64,000 nucleotides of DNA from assembly GCA_030844895.1 (NCBI GenBank), contig CM061228.1, positions 34,534,626 to 34,598,625 on the forward strand. The letters run 5' to 3'. This DNA is from Ambrosia x helenae. Its lineage: Eukaryota; Streptophyta; Magnoliopsida; Asterales; Asteraceae. Made by a program: the position numbers and the translations under genes. Position 1 is the first letter of the stretch, and the number at the start of each line of letters is the position of its first letter. Positions 21,273 to 32,410 of this stretch are shown piece after piece. Under the pieces are notes generated by a model. It was given only the letters and a program-made list of their open reading frames with translations. It was not told where the DNA came from and ran no database searches.

Positions 21273-21937
21273 TGTTGGATCAATTTCTTTAACAGTTTCT
21301 TATCAAGAACACTTACAAAGATTTATCAATGTAATTTGCATAGCGGAATAAGTATAAGTGTTCTAAGTTAAAGCTTCACGTTTAACAGGAGTTATTACTC
21401 CCCCTCAGTTAATGAACTAAGCAGTAAATGAGAGAATCAAACGGTTAATGAATATAACAGTAAATGCTTCAAATGATTCTCAATATATTAGAAAAGGTTA
21501 ACTGCACAAAGATGTCTAAAATAGTGGGAAAGACCAATCTATTTATAGTCTGGACAATACGTACAAGTGAAGTATACAAAAGATTATAATAATACTACAA
21601 TAGGCTGTAGTATTGGAACTTGAAGCAAAAAATCTATTAAAACTAATATAATAATAAACTACTGGAGTTAAGGGCGGTGGGAAGCTTCTACAAGAACTGC
21701 TGATGAGTGACAAACTTCTGATGAGTGTTTCTTCAGAAGTTTGATCATCAATAGTTGTTCTTCAGATGTTTGTCTGGTTCATATTCAGAACTTCTGATCT
21801 TTACTCTTTAGCACTTGTATTAGCTTCTTCTTTTCTTTGTCTTCTTTTTCTTCAGTATATTATATACTTAGCAAAATATGTAAAGAGGATATAAGACTAA
21901 GGTTCATACTGGCTTGTCAATCCTCTTTGACCCAACA
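21273..21937 (-). repeat. 5' LTR of the copia element
   Basis: On the plus strand it runs from tgttggatca to gacccaaca (665 bp). It pairs with 11664-12273 over its length with scattered substitutions and a few indels, for example an extra 18-bp gacaaacttctgatgagt repeat unit near 21709. This suggests an old insertion. Confidence 0.9.
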
Positions 21938-23147
21938 ATATTACTTAAAAATTAAGAGGTCATTCTGAAATGCTTTATAAGATAGCATAGATTAATTATG
22001 TCTACGCAACTCACTAATCATGTTATGATAGTATACATGCTTTTGAACCTACTATTATATATAAGAACCTGCTAACTGCATATATATAATTATATTCACA
22101 GATTTAGTCAGCTTGGTAAGAATCTATTTCTTTTGTATTTTGATTGGTGTTGCTAGGAACATTGATTACAAATGTTGCTAAGCCAGTTAGATGTAGCTTA
22201 TGATTTTTAGATACCAGGTAAATCTCTAGCTTATAAGTGATAATTTAAATCAATTATCTTCATGACATATCATTTGATACCAGTTTGATTGTTTTTTTCC
22301 AGGTTTACATCACAACTTTGAAATGTCTTGAGAAAGTAACAAGGTTGTACAGAAACTTCATTTGAGCAAGATGTGCACATATAGAATTAAAAGTAGGTTT
22401 ATGAGTTATCGAGTGTTGATCATTTAAAATTTCCTGAAAAAAATGACGTAGTCCTTTTACGGTACATATTTTATCATTTCTTATTAGATTTATCTATCTC
22501 AAGAAGCACCCGAGAGATAATATATAATGACTTATGAAGAATTGTTGTTGATAATTTTGAAAACGTAGATAAAGAAGTGCTAGAAGCCCATTTCGCATAA
22601 TCAGCAAGGTCTCAACGTCCAACAAGAAAAATCCTATAATTAGCGAATGGGCCTGTTTTTAGTCTCCTATATGTGGATGGTGTTATAACATATGTTATAT
22701 GATTAATAAATACAAGGGTATGTTAGGTTTTATCCCTTTTTCTCCTCAATGGTTTAAAATAATGCTTATTTTAATTAACTTTATTAATATTTTTACTTCC
22801 TTTAAATTATTTTATTATAATCATTTTTCATTTGGTTTTTTTAACAAGCAAAACCGATACCATTTGCTACGAAACAAAATTGTTGGTGGTTGTGGGATTT
22901 GAAGTTTCGAACCAATCACCATTTTTACATTTTCTTATCATTATTGGTGTTGTATCGAGTGTCGATGATATCGTAACAAACCAAAACAATATAGGCCAAA
23001 TTTCTTACGCATAACAGACCGAAATGATATCAAACAAATTACCATCGTATCACGTCACAAAATGCAAAAAAATCGTTGTCCGCCGCAAAACAACGTCTTA
23101 CTATGCCCCTTTGGTTAAACATAAATATATTTTTGATTTATAAACTT
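21938..23147. other. Intergenic DNA upstream of the Ycf49-like gene
   Basis: AT-rich with no credible protein-coding frame. It probably includes the promoter of the gene starting at 23289. No repeat family was recognised. Confidence 0.5.
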
Positions 23148-23155
23148 TATAAAAG
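23148..23155 (+). promoter_or_regulatory. Candidate TATA box for the Ycf49-like gene
   Basis: tataaaag lies about 135 bp upstream of the ATG at 23289, a plausible distance for a plant gene with a roughly 100-nt 5' UTR. Several other AT-rich stretches are nearby, so the assignment is tentative. Confidence 0.4.
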
Positions 23156-23288
23156 GTCTATATATTTATTATTAGAAAACTATTACAAACAAAATTCTAA
23201 ACACATTATAGAAATGTAAAAAGAAAATTGGTTGGTATACTTTTCAAGTCACCAAATAACTTCCTATCTTCTTAATTAATCCCAAAAC

Positions 23289-25193
23289 ATGGCAATTCTT
23301 CCAACACTGATATCATCTCCAAACCCCCTCTGTTTCTCCCATCAAAATCCACACAAAACCCATATCATCAAACCATGTAATAACAAATTTCACAGCAAGA
23401 AAGCCATTACAGCTCTAATAGGAACTGGGTTTGCTCTAACATCACCTCTGTTCATAGGTGCTGCTTCCTCTGCTGCTGCAGAGTTGCCATTGTTGTTGGG
23501 TTCTTCTCTGCAACTTACAGAACCTTCCAATGCTCTCTCTTTGCCCACTTGGGCTATTCATGTTTCAAGTGTTGTTGAATGGTGAGTTAACAATGTTAAT
23601 TTTGTATATACTGATGTGGTTCTTGAATCTTTGATATCAAAGATGATGGTTTTATTTGTTAATTAGTTCGTGTCGATTTGCGATAAATTTGACTGAAGTT
23701 TAGGGAATTTTACTCAAGTTATGGTGTGGAATTGATTGCTTGATGTTTAAGTTTAGCACATTGGGCAAATGAAGTGAAATGATAGTTTTTCTTGGAACTA
23801 AATGTAATAGAGCCCCTGATTTCCTAACGTAAGCTGCGATTTACATGATCCTGTTGGTTAGTTGGGTATTAGGGGTTAGTTTTATGGTAACTGGGTGGGG
23901 TCTCGTGGTTACTAGAAAAGAAAGGAAAATTGAATTTTAATAATCAGAACCTATGTTTTCAAAGCGCCTATGTGCACTCAATGCGCATAGGCCAGCCTGG
24001 GGCCTAGGCGCTAGGCCATAAATAAATAGGGTTTTTTTAAACTAGCCGCACCGTATAAATTTTTTTATGGGATTTAGAGATGTTTTAGGCTTGTTTAGGG
24101 CTAGTTAGGCGGTTTTACGCTTCTTGAGGGCTAGTTTAGGAACTTTTAAGGGTTTGAGACGACTTTTAGCCTGAATTTGTGCCTCAGCACCTAATAACGC
24201 GCCCCACCAATCGCAGGCCACTTGCTGCGCCTATGCCGCGCCTCACGCGCTTTTGACAACATAGATCTAAACGATGACCCATTGGCGATAATAATTGGCA
24301 CTGAGAATGTAACCAATTACACTCCTAACTTTTAATTTCGTTGTCAAGGGCAAATTTTAGTTTAACGGAGAAGTAAGTTCTTCTGTCCTAACTTTCATTT
24401 ATATAGTTTCAAAACAATGTTACAACCTTCAGATTTAGATAAAATCAGTCAATTGTTCATTAGGGATAGGCATAGTTGCTTTTCCGTTGGACTGGGATTG
24501 CCCTTGGCAACGAAAGTGAAAGTTATAAATTGTTCATATTGTTGGTACGGATTATTATCAGCCAATGGGTCATAGTATGGACTATTAAAATCCAATGCCA
24601 AAAAGCCATAGAAAAACTCAAGTTGTGCCTTAGTGTGTATTCATTGTTTATTATTGTACTTACTGATTAGTTGTTTAACTTTTATGAAATTTGAAAGGAT
24701 CACAGCAATGATTTTAGTATGGCAATACGGTGATAAATCTGGATATGAATCTTGGAAGGGACTTTCTTGGGGTATGGTGAGTTACAGCTCTTAATATATT
24801 AGTTCTGGACTTCTGGTTATAAATATTGCTAGTTATCTGGTCAGTCGTCACAAATCATATGATTATGTACAATATCATTTACGCGTAATAATTTAATTGC
24901 TTTAGGTGCCCCTGCTTGGTGGAGCATTTTGCGCATGTACTTGGCATTTCTTTTATAACTCGGAGTCACTGGAGGTAAGATTGATTATTGATACTTTTCA
25001 TTCTCAATCAAATTTAAAAATCAGTAATTGCCATAACATTAATAATTCACCGTGTTCAACGGGTCCTACCCAAAACAATTTATAGGTTTTGGTTGCTCTC
25101 CAAGGGGCGTTGACGGTTATTGGCAACGCTACAATGTGCATAGCTGCGTACCGGATATATAAATCCACACAGGAAAGCTCCACGGATGCATAA
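23289..25193 (+). CDS. Chloroplast-targeted Ycf49-like (DUF2499) protein, four exons
   Basis: Exons are 23289-23581, 24698-24776, 24906-24974 and 25086-25193. All introns are GT-AG, the phases agree, and the product is 182 residues. Residues 1 to about 60 are Ser/Thr/Lys/His-rich with few acids, as in a plastid transit peptide, followed by a hydrophobic Ala-rich stretch. From residue 85 the sequence follows the Ycf49/DUF2499 family of cyanobacteria and plastids: LPTWAIHVSSVVEW, then WKGLSWGM, CACTWHFFYNSESLE and VALQGALTVIGN. Two or three short hydrophobic segments suggest a small membrane protein of the chloroplast. The family has no established biochemical role that I know of. Intron 1 (1116 bp) contains a MITE-like insertion. 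The start is the only ATG giving a transit peptide in frame. Confidence 0.88.
23951..24264. mobile_element. MITE-like element in intron 1 of the Ycf49-like gene
   Basis: The ends are inverted: ctatgttttcaaagcgc on the left and gcgcttttgacaacatag on the right. The interior is GC-rich, with repeated aggcgc and gcgcct words unlike the surrounding intron. No transposase is present. Target duplication is unclear. Confidence 0.6.
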
Positions 25194-25960
25194 ACATATG
25201 TATCTAGTTCCAGCATGCAGATTCTTCATAGGTGTTCCATTTTTAAGGTATGTTTTCATTCATCATCGTTTGACGATCTAGCACTCAACATGAGTTTCAT
25301 TTGTAATTTAGTTAAGGAAAACGACAAAAGACAAACGAAACAAGAAATTCAACTTTTAGGGCTGTTCTTGAAATCCTCTTGTTGTTAATTTGTTATGATG
25401 GTCTAAAATTGTTGAAAAATACAATCTTGAAAAGGATACAGTTGTAAAGGTTATATACGATTGCGAATGCTATATGTAGGCTATCTGTTTGCATTCACTG
25501 AAACCGGTCTTGACAAACTGTGATCATGGGGCTTTGCATTTGACTTTGACTTCTTTTGTGTATTATAAGAAAATTTAGAAACATTTAATCAAGAAGTTCT
25601 GTAGATGGTGTATATATATTCTATAACATCTTTATCACGAAGGCGATACTTGAGTGTTTGGTTGTATTTGGCCAACCCAAGGTCTTTTAGCTTCTTGTGC
25701 CTAATGGGATTCTTTTCTTGGTATGAGTCTGTTAAACTCTGATAAACTATGTATAGCTAAGAGAATAAAAGAACTTCATGTACTTGAAAGTTGAAATACC
25801 TACATGCTCAAGCCTGCTCCAATTGCTTAAACAACCTAACGTGTAACAGTTAGCTGTCCAAGTTCTTAGTTTGACATATAAGCGCACTCAAGGTGCAAAA
25901 AAACCGCAATAGTAAGACGTTAAAAAAAATCCTAATATAATTTCCTTTAAAGCAGAAGCC
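25194..25960. other. 3' flank of the Ycf49-like gene
   Basis: Contains the gene's 3' UTR, whose end I could not define, and then AT-rich DNA without a credible reading frame. Confidence 0.45.
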
Positions 25961-26011
25961 CAAAAAATTCAAAAAAAAAAAAAAACCTTTTTTTTTTTTT
26001 TTTTTTTTTTA
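25961..26011. repeat. Poly(A)/poly(T) tract
   Basis: A run of A followed by cc and a run of about 24 T. The T-run is best read as the 3' tail of the minus-strand SINE-like sequence on its right. Confidence 0.7.
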
Positions 26012-26283
26012 ATGTGGTTTTCATCCCACATTGCTTCTTGCAATTCTTTTGGGCAAGGGAGATGGCTAATGGCTATAGAGGGGAGTCACATCAAAACATG
26101 GAGACGTAAAGCTGGTTCACAGCGTTGATGCTGCTCAGGCCTGCTTTAGCTCCTGACTGGACAAGGTAACTTAAAGTGGACCAAGGTTGTCTGCAAGAAG
26201 ATCTTTGGTTTGATAAGGGTGCAAAGCACTCCACCCTTAACCCAACTGAGCTACACGCCTGCGGGCCTGCAAAAAGATCTTGT
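25986..26283 (-). mobile_element. SINE-like sequence with tRNA-like head
   Basis: On the minus strand the 5' part reads ggcgtgtagctcagttggg, a good match to the D-arm/A-box of a tRNA, followed by a stem aagggtg...caccctt. About 200 nt downstream the sequence ends in a poly(A) tract. This is the order of a tRNA-derived SINE. I could not find a clear B box. Short repeats tgcaagaagatct and tgcaaaaagatct flank the tRNA-like part, so it might instead be a composite. Confidence 0.4.
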
Positions 26284-26589
26284 ACCGATGTCTGTGGGCA
26301 ATCAAAGAATCAAAGTGATTGGTAAAGGAGAGTTAGGTTTTTGGCATAGTAATACTGAACAAAATAATGCAAATAATAAGTAAATAATCTATGCAAAATG
26401 CTTAACAGAAGTAAATATACCTGTTTTTTAAAAAAATGAAAAATTGAGGCCAAGTCTGTAAATATACTATCACAAACTCTGATATAACTAGCGGTAGTGA
26501 TTTGGAACCATTTATTTTTAAATCAGTGGATTTGGATTATGTTTTATATCTAACGAGTCAAATAGGTGAATTAAAAAAAGATCAAATTA

Positions 26590-27419
26590 CATGGATGATC
26601 CATATGGTATGCCCATATTTTAGATTTCATGCCTATCATAAATCACACATTTTTTTAGTAAAGGGCATAGCCTAAAATTTTTATTAACATAAAGAATTTA
26701 AAAAAGTACACCTTTAATCCCAAGTGTTTGGTACTTTGTAACGCTTGTGGTACTTAACACCGAGGAACGTTAAATTAACTGTTAAAAAAAGAAAATGAAA
26801 TGACCATTTTACCATATGACATAATGGGTGCAAGTGATCTGAGATCCAAGGACTGTTCACATCATTGTCAGTATGAAAATTGTATAAAACACATGTATAA
26901 TGATAAGGGTGTCCCATTAATATAAGCCTAATGATAATCCATATAACATTCTACTGATGGATATATGCAGAACACTTGTTCACCAACAAAAGTGTCTATT
27001 TTAACATTATTCTAAGACATCATTGTCTGTTTGAACAGTTGGCAATGGCATATGTTAGTCTAGGGACATATATTGCTCATATTTACATATTACATTACAT
27101 AGTAATAATAATATATGTGTTATGAGGAATTTTCACACTGACAATGATGCAAACAGTCCTTGGATCTAAAATCACTGCACCCATTATATCATATGGTAAT
27201 AGGGCATTAGGGCCATTTAATCTTTTCTTTTACAGTTAATTTTATTAGCGTGTGTATATTATCTAAATATTCCGATTAATGAATTTAACGCTCCTCGATG
27301 TTATGGACCACAACCGTTACCAAGTACTCAACAATTGGGATCAAAGGTGTAACCTTTTATTAATTGCGCTTTACTAAAAAAAAAATGTGTAATTTATGAT
27401 AGCATATAGATCATCCATG
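26590..27419. mobile_element. Foldback element with arms of about 300 bp
   Basis: Starting catggatgatc and ending gatcatccatg, the two sides are inverted copies far inward: a taaatcacacattttt segment, an ataatgggtgca segment, a ttgtcagt segment and so on appear in reverse on the other side. The centre (about 26930-27070) is not repeated. No transposase is seen. No clean target duplication was found. Confidence 0.7.
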
Positions 27420-27774
27420 AAATAAAGTTTGAACAACCCTAACGTATAAAGAAAGTTAAAAAATTTTATTTGAGCAAGTAAACGCAAGCAACCTTAAGCT
27501 CAAACCAGGCTCGAAAGTATATACAAGTCAGCTAGCTTTATCCGAATACGCTCAAGCAGATTACGAGTGACTTTATTTTCAATCTATAATTCTTTATTGC
27601 TTAAAATTAGTAATAAGAATCTCTGGTACAATAATAATTATAGGTAAGAATGAATCAAAGACATCATTCAATATAATTGAGCATTTTGGTTATATTCCTA
27701 TGGCACTTGACAAGTCTAATTATTATAATAGGAATTTAGACATAAAGGCAGGTAATTTGTTATTCTAACTGCAA
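27420..27774. other. AT-rich intergenic DNA
   Basis: No gene, repeat family or structured signal recognised. Confidence 0.5.
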
Positions 27775-27965
27775 AATGTAATTGTTCGAATTTGGGGTGG
27801 TTATAAACCATAAAAACTGACAGAACCGTAGAAACCAAAGAAAGTTGGTTGGTTTGGCCAATTTGAAATATATTCGGTTTGGCATATAAGCTGGTTGGTT
27901 TGGTCAGTTTGAAATATACACGGTCCGGTTTTAACAGTTTTCGATTCAGTTTATGGTTTGGAACT
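27775..27965. repeat. ggttggtttggtc-type degenerate repeat
   Basis: Repeated ggttggtttgg, tcggtttgg and cggtccggtttt words with the complementary aaccataaaaactg. Similar wording recurs at about 29056-29215. The two parts flank the MITE at 28120-29021, so they are probably one older repeat split by it. Confidence 0.5.
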
Positions 27966-28119
27966 TGGAATGTGCTATGCAAACCGAATCAGCTGGTTAA
28001 CATTTATTATGTAATCTTTTCTCATTTTAGGAATATGATGCTATGCATGTGTAAAATATTTATTAGCATGAACAATCCTTATATTTATTACATTTAATAC
28101 AAAATTATGTTTTTAATTT

Positions 28120-29021
28120 GAGTTTTTTCCCAAACTAGTGTAGTTAAAAAACTTATTTACTAAAATGGGTAGTTTTAAAAGTATTTACCTAAATGGGTAG
28201 TTTGGTTATTAAATCCAAGAAAAATCTAAGTTTCTATTTTCTCACTCCTAATCTCATTGGATAATTTCAACTCATCAATTAATTATTTATTTAATCATTT
28301 AGCATGAATATTATAAGTTTATATTTTTACTTTTAATTTATATAAGAAAAGAGTATGAAAGCTTAAAGTTAATATGTTATCAAGTCAGTTCCTTGAAATT
28401 TTCTTATTTAACTATTAAAGATGATATCTTTTATACTTTTTACTTTTAAGGTTTTTTTATTCTATTTTTTATTTTGTATTTTTAGTATTAGATTAAAATT
28501 TTATGAAAAAATAACTAGTTTTGTATTAAACATTTTCTAAAATCTGTTTTCTCTAAAATAAAAGATATATAAAAAATATTAAATGTAACCTAAAAAATTA
28601 AGTACGCAAAAAAAAATATTATTAAAAAAAGACAGGGTTGTAAATGATCTTTATAACACGTGACGTGAAAAAGAAAAACTAATTTATGTATTACAATATT
28701 TTTTTATGGTAAAGGGTGGATATGATATTTTTTTAGGAACGGAATTACAATTATATTTTATTTTTTACTTTTAAGCTTTTATTTTCTGTTTTTTATATAA
28801 ATAAAGTAAAAGTAGGAATATAAAACTTATAATATTCATGCTAAAAATGATTAAATTAATAATTAGTTGATGAATTGAAATTGTCCAATGATATTAAGAG
28901 TGAGAAAGAGTTAGGGTTGCTTTAGATTTGAAAAAGTAAACTACCCATTTTGGTAAATATTTTTAAAAGTACCCATTTTGGTAAATAAGTTTTCTAACTA
29001 CACTAGTTTGGGAAAAAACTC
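28120..29021. mobile_element. MITE with long terminal inverted repeats and 8-bp TSD
   Basis: It begins gagttttttcccaaactag and ends with the complement. Inversion extends about 90 bp, including the aaaatgggtag...tttacc units. Target duplication tttaattt is at 28112-28119 and 29022-29029. The 902-bp interior is AT-rich and non-coding. An 8-bp duplication would fit hAT; a 9-bp reading is not supported. Confidence 0.8.
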
Positions 29022-29055
29022 TTTAATTTTTAACTTTTTTTTTTTTTTTTTTTTT

Positions 29056-29230
29056 TTGTGTGTAAAACAGCTAAACTGCCAAAACCGAAGTGTTAAACCA
29101 TGAAAACTGGCCGGTTCAGCCAACCCAAGGAACCCGTCCGGTTCGGTTTGTCTTCCCTTCGTAGTTAACAGAAACTACGGTTCGGCCCATAATATTCGTC
29201 AACCCTGGCCAAACCAGACCACCAACATCC
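29056..29230. repeat. Right part of the aaccgg-type degenerate repeat
   Basis: Contains ccaaaaccgaag, ggccggttcagcc and gtccggttcggtttg, resembling the complement of 27775-27965. A poly(T) tract precedes it at 29034-29057. Confidence 0.45.
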
Positions 29231-29659
29231 CTAATTTAATATACCCAACACTTAAAAATCAATATCCTTGTGTTGATGTTATATTAAATCAAGATTATAT
29301 TGGGTTAATCTAGCTTGTTGGGTGAATATGTGCTTTTTACTTTTTTATATCATCACACATGTACAGAAGCTTCATATTCCCCAACCATTAGTGGCTCGAG
29401 GGTTGACTTTTAAAAGTCATCTCCTTTAAAATATAAAGATCCATCATATTCATAATAATATTAAACTAAATAACAATATAAAATAACAAAGTCATAATAA
29501 TAGATTAATAAAATCATTTCTGACTTCATACTACCATTCTTCTATTATCCTGCATCATAGTAGTCAACAACTCTAGCAAATTAAACTAAAAATACTAGAT
29601 TTTTCTATATTTTTTCAAAACTTTAATGATCATCAAGATAAAGGGTACTTGAGACATGA
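29231..29659. other. 3' flank of the LITTLE ZIPPER gene
   Basis: AT-rich DNA; the part near 29600-29659 is likely the 3' UTR of the minus-strand gene. Nothing else was recognised. Confidence 0.45.
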
Positions 29660-30057
29660 TCAAAGTTTGATTTTTTTCTTCTCTAGTTGTGATAACAAAT
29701 CAAGATTTTCTTGATGAAGCAATTTGGCTGTGTTCTTCAGCCTTTCATTCTCCTTCAAGATTCTCATATTCTCCATGTACAACTTCAGATTACTTATCTC
29801 CATCTCGAGTTTCGCCTGCTCTTCGATATTCTCATTGACCCTTAAATCACAAAAACAAAATACAAAATTAATAAAAAATATATCTCTTATGGCATAACAA
29901 GAAAAACATGCATACCAACAAAGAAAATATGTAATAGTTACCTTTTAAGCCTATGAATTCGAACCTTGACTCGCATTTGACGCTTCGGTTTTGCTTTTCG
30001 GGTATGGAAATGAAGAGAAGATGGTGCAATGTATTCTTTGTTATTGCCGGTACACAT
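29660..30057 (-). CDS. LITTLE ZIPPER (ZPR-like) microprotein, two exons
   Basis: Exon 1 is 30057-29942 and exon 2 is 29840-29660. The 101-bp GT-AG intron splits an AGG codon, and the product is 98 residues. The N-terminal third is basic (KAKPKRQMRVKVRIHRLKR). It leads into a short leucine zipper with Leu/Ile at residues 59, 66, 73, 80 and 87 (LKLYMENMRILKENERLK, then LLHQENLDLLSQL). This layout and wording match plant LITTLE ZIPPER proteins of the ZPR1/ZPR2 type. Those proteins lack a DNA-binding domain and pair with class III HD-ZIP factors through the zipper, blocking them in the nucleus during meristem and leaf-polarity control. HD-ZIP III factors in turn activate ZPR genes. No other gene lies near it. 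Both exons are short, so the gene is easily missed by simple ORF finding. Confidence 0.88.
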
Positions 30058-30098
30058 TGTATTCACTTGTTTGTATTGGATGGGTTGCTAGATGATCC

Positions 30099-30109
30099 TT
30101 ATATATAGG
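30099..30109 (-). promoter_or_regulatory. TATA box of the LITTLE ZIPPER gene
   Basis: The minus strand reads ctatatataag about 45 bp upstream of the start codon. It is the only well-formed TATA element close to exon 1; it implies a very short 5' UTR. Confidence 0.6.
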
Positions 30110-31708
30110 TGGTTTGGTTTCTGACCTTGAGACACATGCATGTGTATTAGTGTATATATGCATATATGTGATGTGGATATATTTATATTATTTATGTAGA
30201 GAGAGATGTGTGTAGTATGTGTGGGTGTGGGTATGTTGTTTGGAGATAATTTCAAGAACTGTAATGATGAAGAAGGAAATTCATGATTAAAAAGAGAAAG
30301 AAGCCAAAAAAGTATAATATTCTAATAGACAAGAGGGAAAAGCCTAAGAACATGGCCAAATGATCTCCACTCTACCCTTGAATATGCTATTTGTTTGTTT
30401 AAATTCATTGTTGGTTTGAATTCTTCCATTTTGTGTCTTGCTATTTATGGGTTATTCAACAAAAGAGCCGAGTCAGGCTAGGCTCGAGCTGGTTTAACTC
30501 GTAGGCTTTGCTTTGAGTTTGAAATTGAACTAGAGTTTGTTCATGGGTTGATGAGTTTAAGTGTTTGACTAAATTTTATGAATTTTGATGATTACATAGT
30601 ACCATAGTATCAAACTACTGGTATACAAAGAAAGAGCAAATTATCTTTGGTTCGAATGTTTATATGAGCCAACTAGCGCGAGCTAAATGAATTACGAGCA
30701 AGCCGTAAAATAGGGGTTACATAAATAATTCATTTCTTGAACATATCTTTAAAATGAATGAAAATATTCATTTGTCTATAAATACGGACTATATATTCAA
30801 AAGCTTAATGAACCTATTCATGATGATGGTAAAGAATAGTTTGGTACTCAAGAGAAAACGAATTTGAAAGAATAAATACACGACAAAAGCTCAAATGTTC
30901 TTTCAATAAAGTTATCGATTGTTTATCTAGAAGACGTAAGGAAGCAATTTTAGGGGTGACTTTAATGCCCACGACTCTATAAATTTCACTAATACATAAT
31001 AATATATAGTTGAACTTGGAACATATTTAATTAGTGTTGGATTAAAAGTTGACGATGTAATCTACCAATTAAAAGGCATCTATTGAGAGAAGTATCAAAT
31101 CGATCGCTAAATCAGTTGTTGATTTAGTTGTGGATGAAAACTACTTCTAAACATTATTATGCTAGTAAAGTGTGAAACTTATGAAAACCAACATGTTTAA
31201 TGTGATTTATTGAAAACTTACAATACTACAACAACAACCTTACCCATTAAATTCCACACTGAAAATGTAAAATCCAGTAAAAAAAAGTGTATGATGGATT
31301 AGTTTTTCTCATTTTGTCCATAGTGGTGGATTCATAAACTATATGAATGGGGTTGGAATTTTTTTAGGTTAAGTTGTCTATTATTAGAATCTTTGATTTT
31401 TTAGTCTAGTTCTGGCCGGGTCAGGTCGGATCGGTTTAGGTTAGATTAGGTTAGTTCATGAAATCAAACCCAAACCAAGAAATTAACCAACACAAGTTTT
31501 AAGATGACATTCAAATAATCAAATAGCAAATCCAATACCCATGGTTAGAGGGGTGGTCATCGTAGTTTAGGATACAGAAAAATAATTTATTTTGATTACG
31601 GATGAATACGGACAACAGTTCAGATAATACTAGTACCGGTATCAATGTTTGGTCAGTAAGAGTTCGGTGTGTTAAGGTACTGGTACTCGGTGTATCTTAT
31701 AAATATAA
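30110..31708. other. Upstream region of the LITTLE ZIPPER gene and intergenic DNA
   Basis: AT-rich DNA with short purine-rich patches and a gagccg/gagctgg patch near 30460-30500. No gene or element was recognised. It probably includes the ZPR promoter. Confidence 0.4.
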
Positions 31709-32371
31709 CTAGTTTATCCACCGGGAGCGTCCTGAAATAGACAAGTCTAATATGAAGTGATAAAATGCGTGTACTGTAAAGGAAAATGCCGTTTTTTTAA
31801 AAAAAAAATCTGTAAAGGATCAACACTTGTCTCTGTACAACTATCACTTTCTCAATACACTTTAAAGCTGCGATATGAACCTGAAAAAAAATTGGTATTA
31901 AAGGATATGTTATGATGATGATGGCACCATTCTGATGTTTAAAGTGAGCACATGTTAATGATTGACATACATCTTCAATTTTCACTGAATAAAACAATTA
32001 ATAGATAAGCAATGAATATGCATTTTAAGGATAAATAAATATGATCTAACTGCTATTGACTAAAAAGATTGTATGATGGTAACTTTTCACGTATTTATGT
32101 TGAGTTTTTTTTTTCTTTTATTGTATAGCACTATGGTACTCGTTGGAAAGATAATAAAACGTTCGTTAATTTGGTGTATATTTTTTTTCAAATAAAAATG
32201 TTGTATAAAAATGTTATTGGTGTTCAAAAATCGTGGGGGAAAGTGCATGTGTCATGCACATGAGAGGGAATTTTTTTTTTAAATTCTCACAATATGCCAC
32301 ATGACATACTCAATGAGAGAATGACCTCAATGAATGTCATGTCATCGTTGGTGCTTTCCTTTATGTATAGT
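31709..32371 (-). mobile_element. Non-autonomous Helitron
   Basis: On the minus strand it begins ctatacataaagg (expected TC altered) and ends with a GC-rich hairpin-like ggacgctcccggtgg followed by ctag and a T target base. The interior shares a conserved block (actatggtactcgttggaaagataataaaac) with the Helitrons near 52150 and 52800. No Rep/helicase gene is present. Confidence 0.65.
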
Positions 32372-32373
32372 TA

Positions 32374-32410
32374 CTAGGTGAAATCCCGTGTGAAAACACG
32401 GGAAGACTAA
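32374..32410 (-). mobile_element. 3' end of another Helitron, body unresolved
   Basis: On the minus strand a hairpin (cccgtgttttcacacggg) is followed by atttcac and ctag|t, the canonical Helitron terminus. It abuts the 5' end of the previous Helitron by 2-3 bp. The body extends to the right into AT-rich DNA, but I could not find its 5' end. Confidence 0.6.

Larger units (their letters stand above)
11664..21937 (-). mobile_element. Ty1/copia LTR retrotransposon with extra 3' coding region, degenerate
   Basis: On the minus strand the order is 5' LTR (21937-21273), primer-binding site, gag, protease/GAG-pre-integrase, RT, RNase H, a 3.4-kb extra coding region, and 3' LTR (12273-11664). The flanks are gtatt and atatt, a target duplication with one mismatch. 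Stops and frameshifts occur throughout and the integrase core is absent. The order RT-RNase H after protease defines copia. A long extra region between pol and the 3' LTR recalls Sirevirus-like elements with an envelope-like ORF; that placement is inference. Confidence 0.9.

Noticed and set aside
22699..23014. Two short frames upstream of the Ycf49-like gene
   Set aside because: Hydrophobic, AT-driven composition and no match to any family; probably promoter-region noise.
26208..26275. Possible tRNA gene on the minus strand
   Set aside because: Only the D-arm-like part and one stem are convincing; no T-arm or acceptor pairing was found, and it fits better as a SINE head.
29930..29942. HD-ZIP III-like site gtaatagttac at the start of the ZPR intron
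   Set aside because: One mismatch to the usual palindrome and it overlaps the splice donor; too weak to claim.
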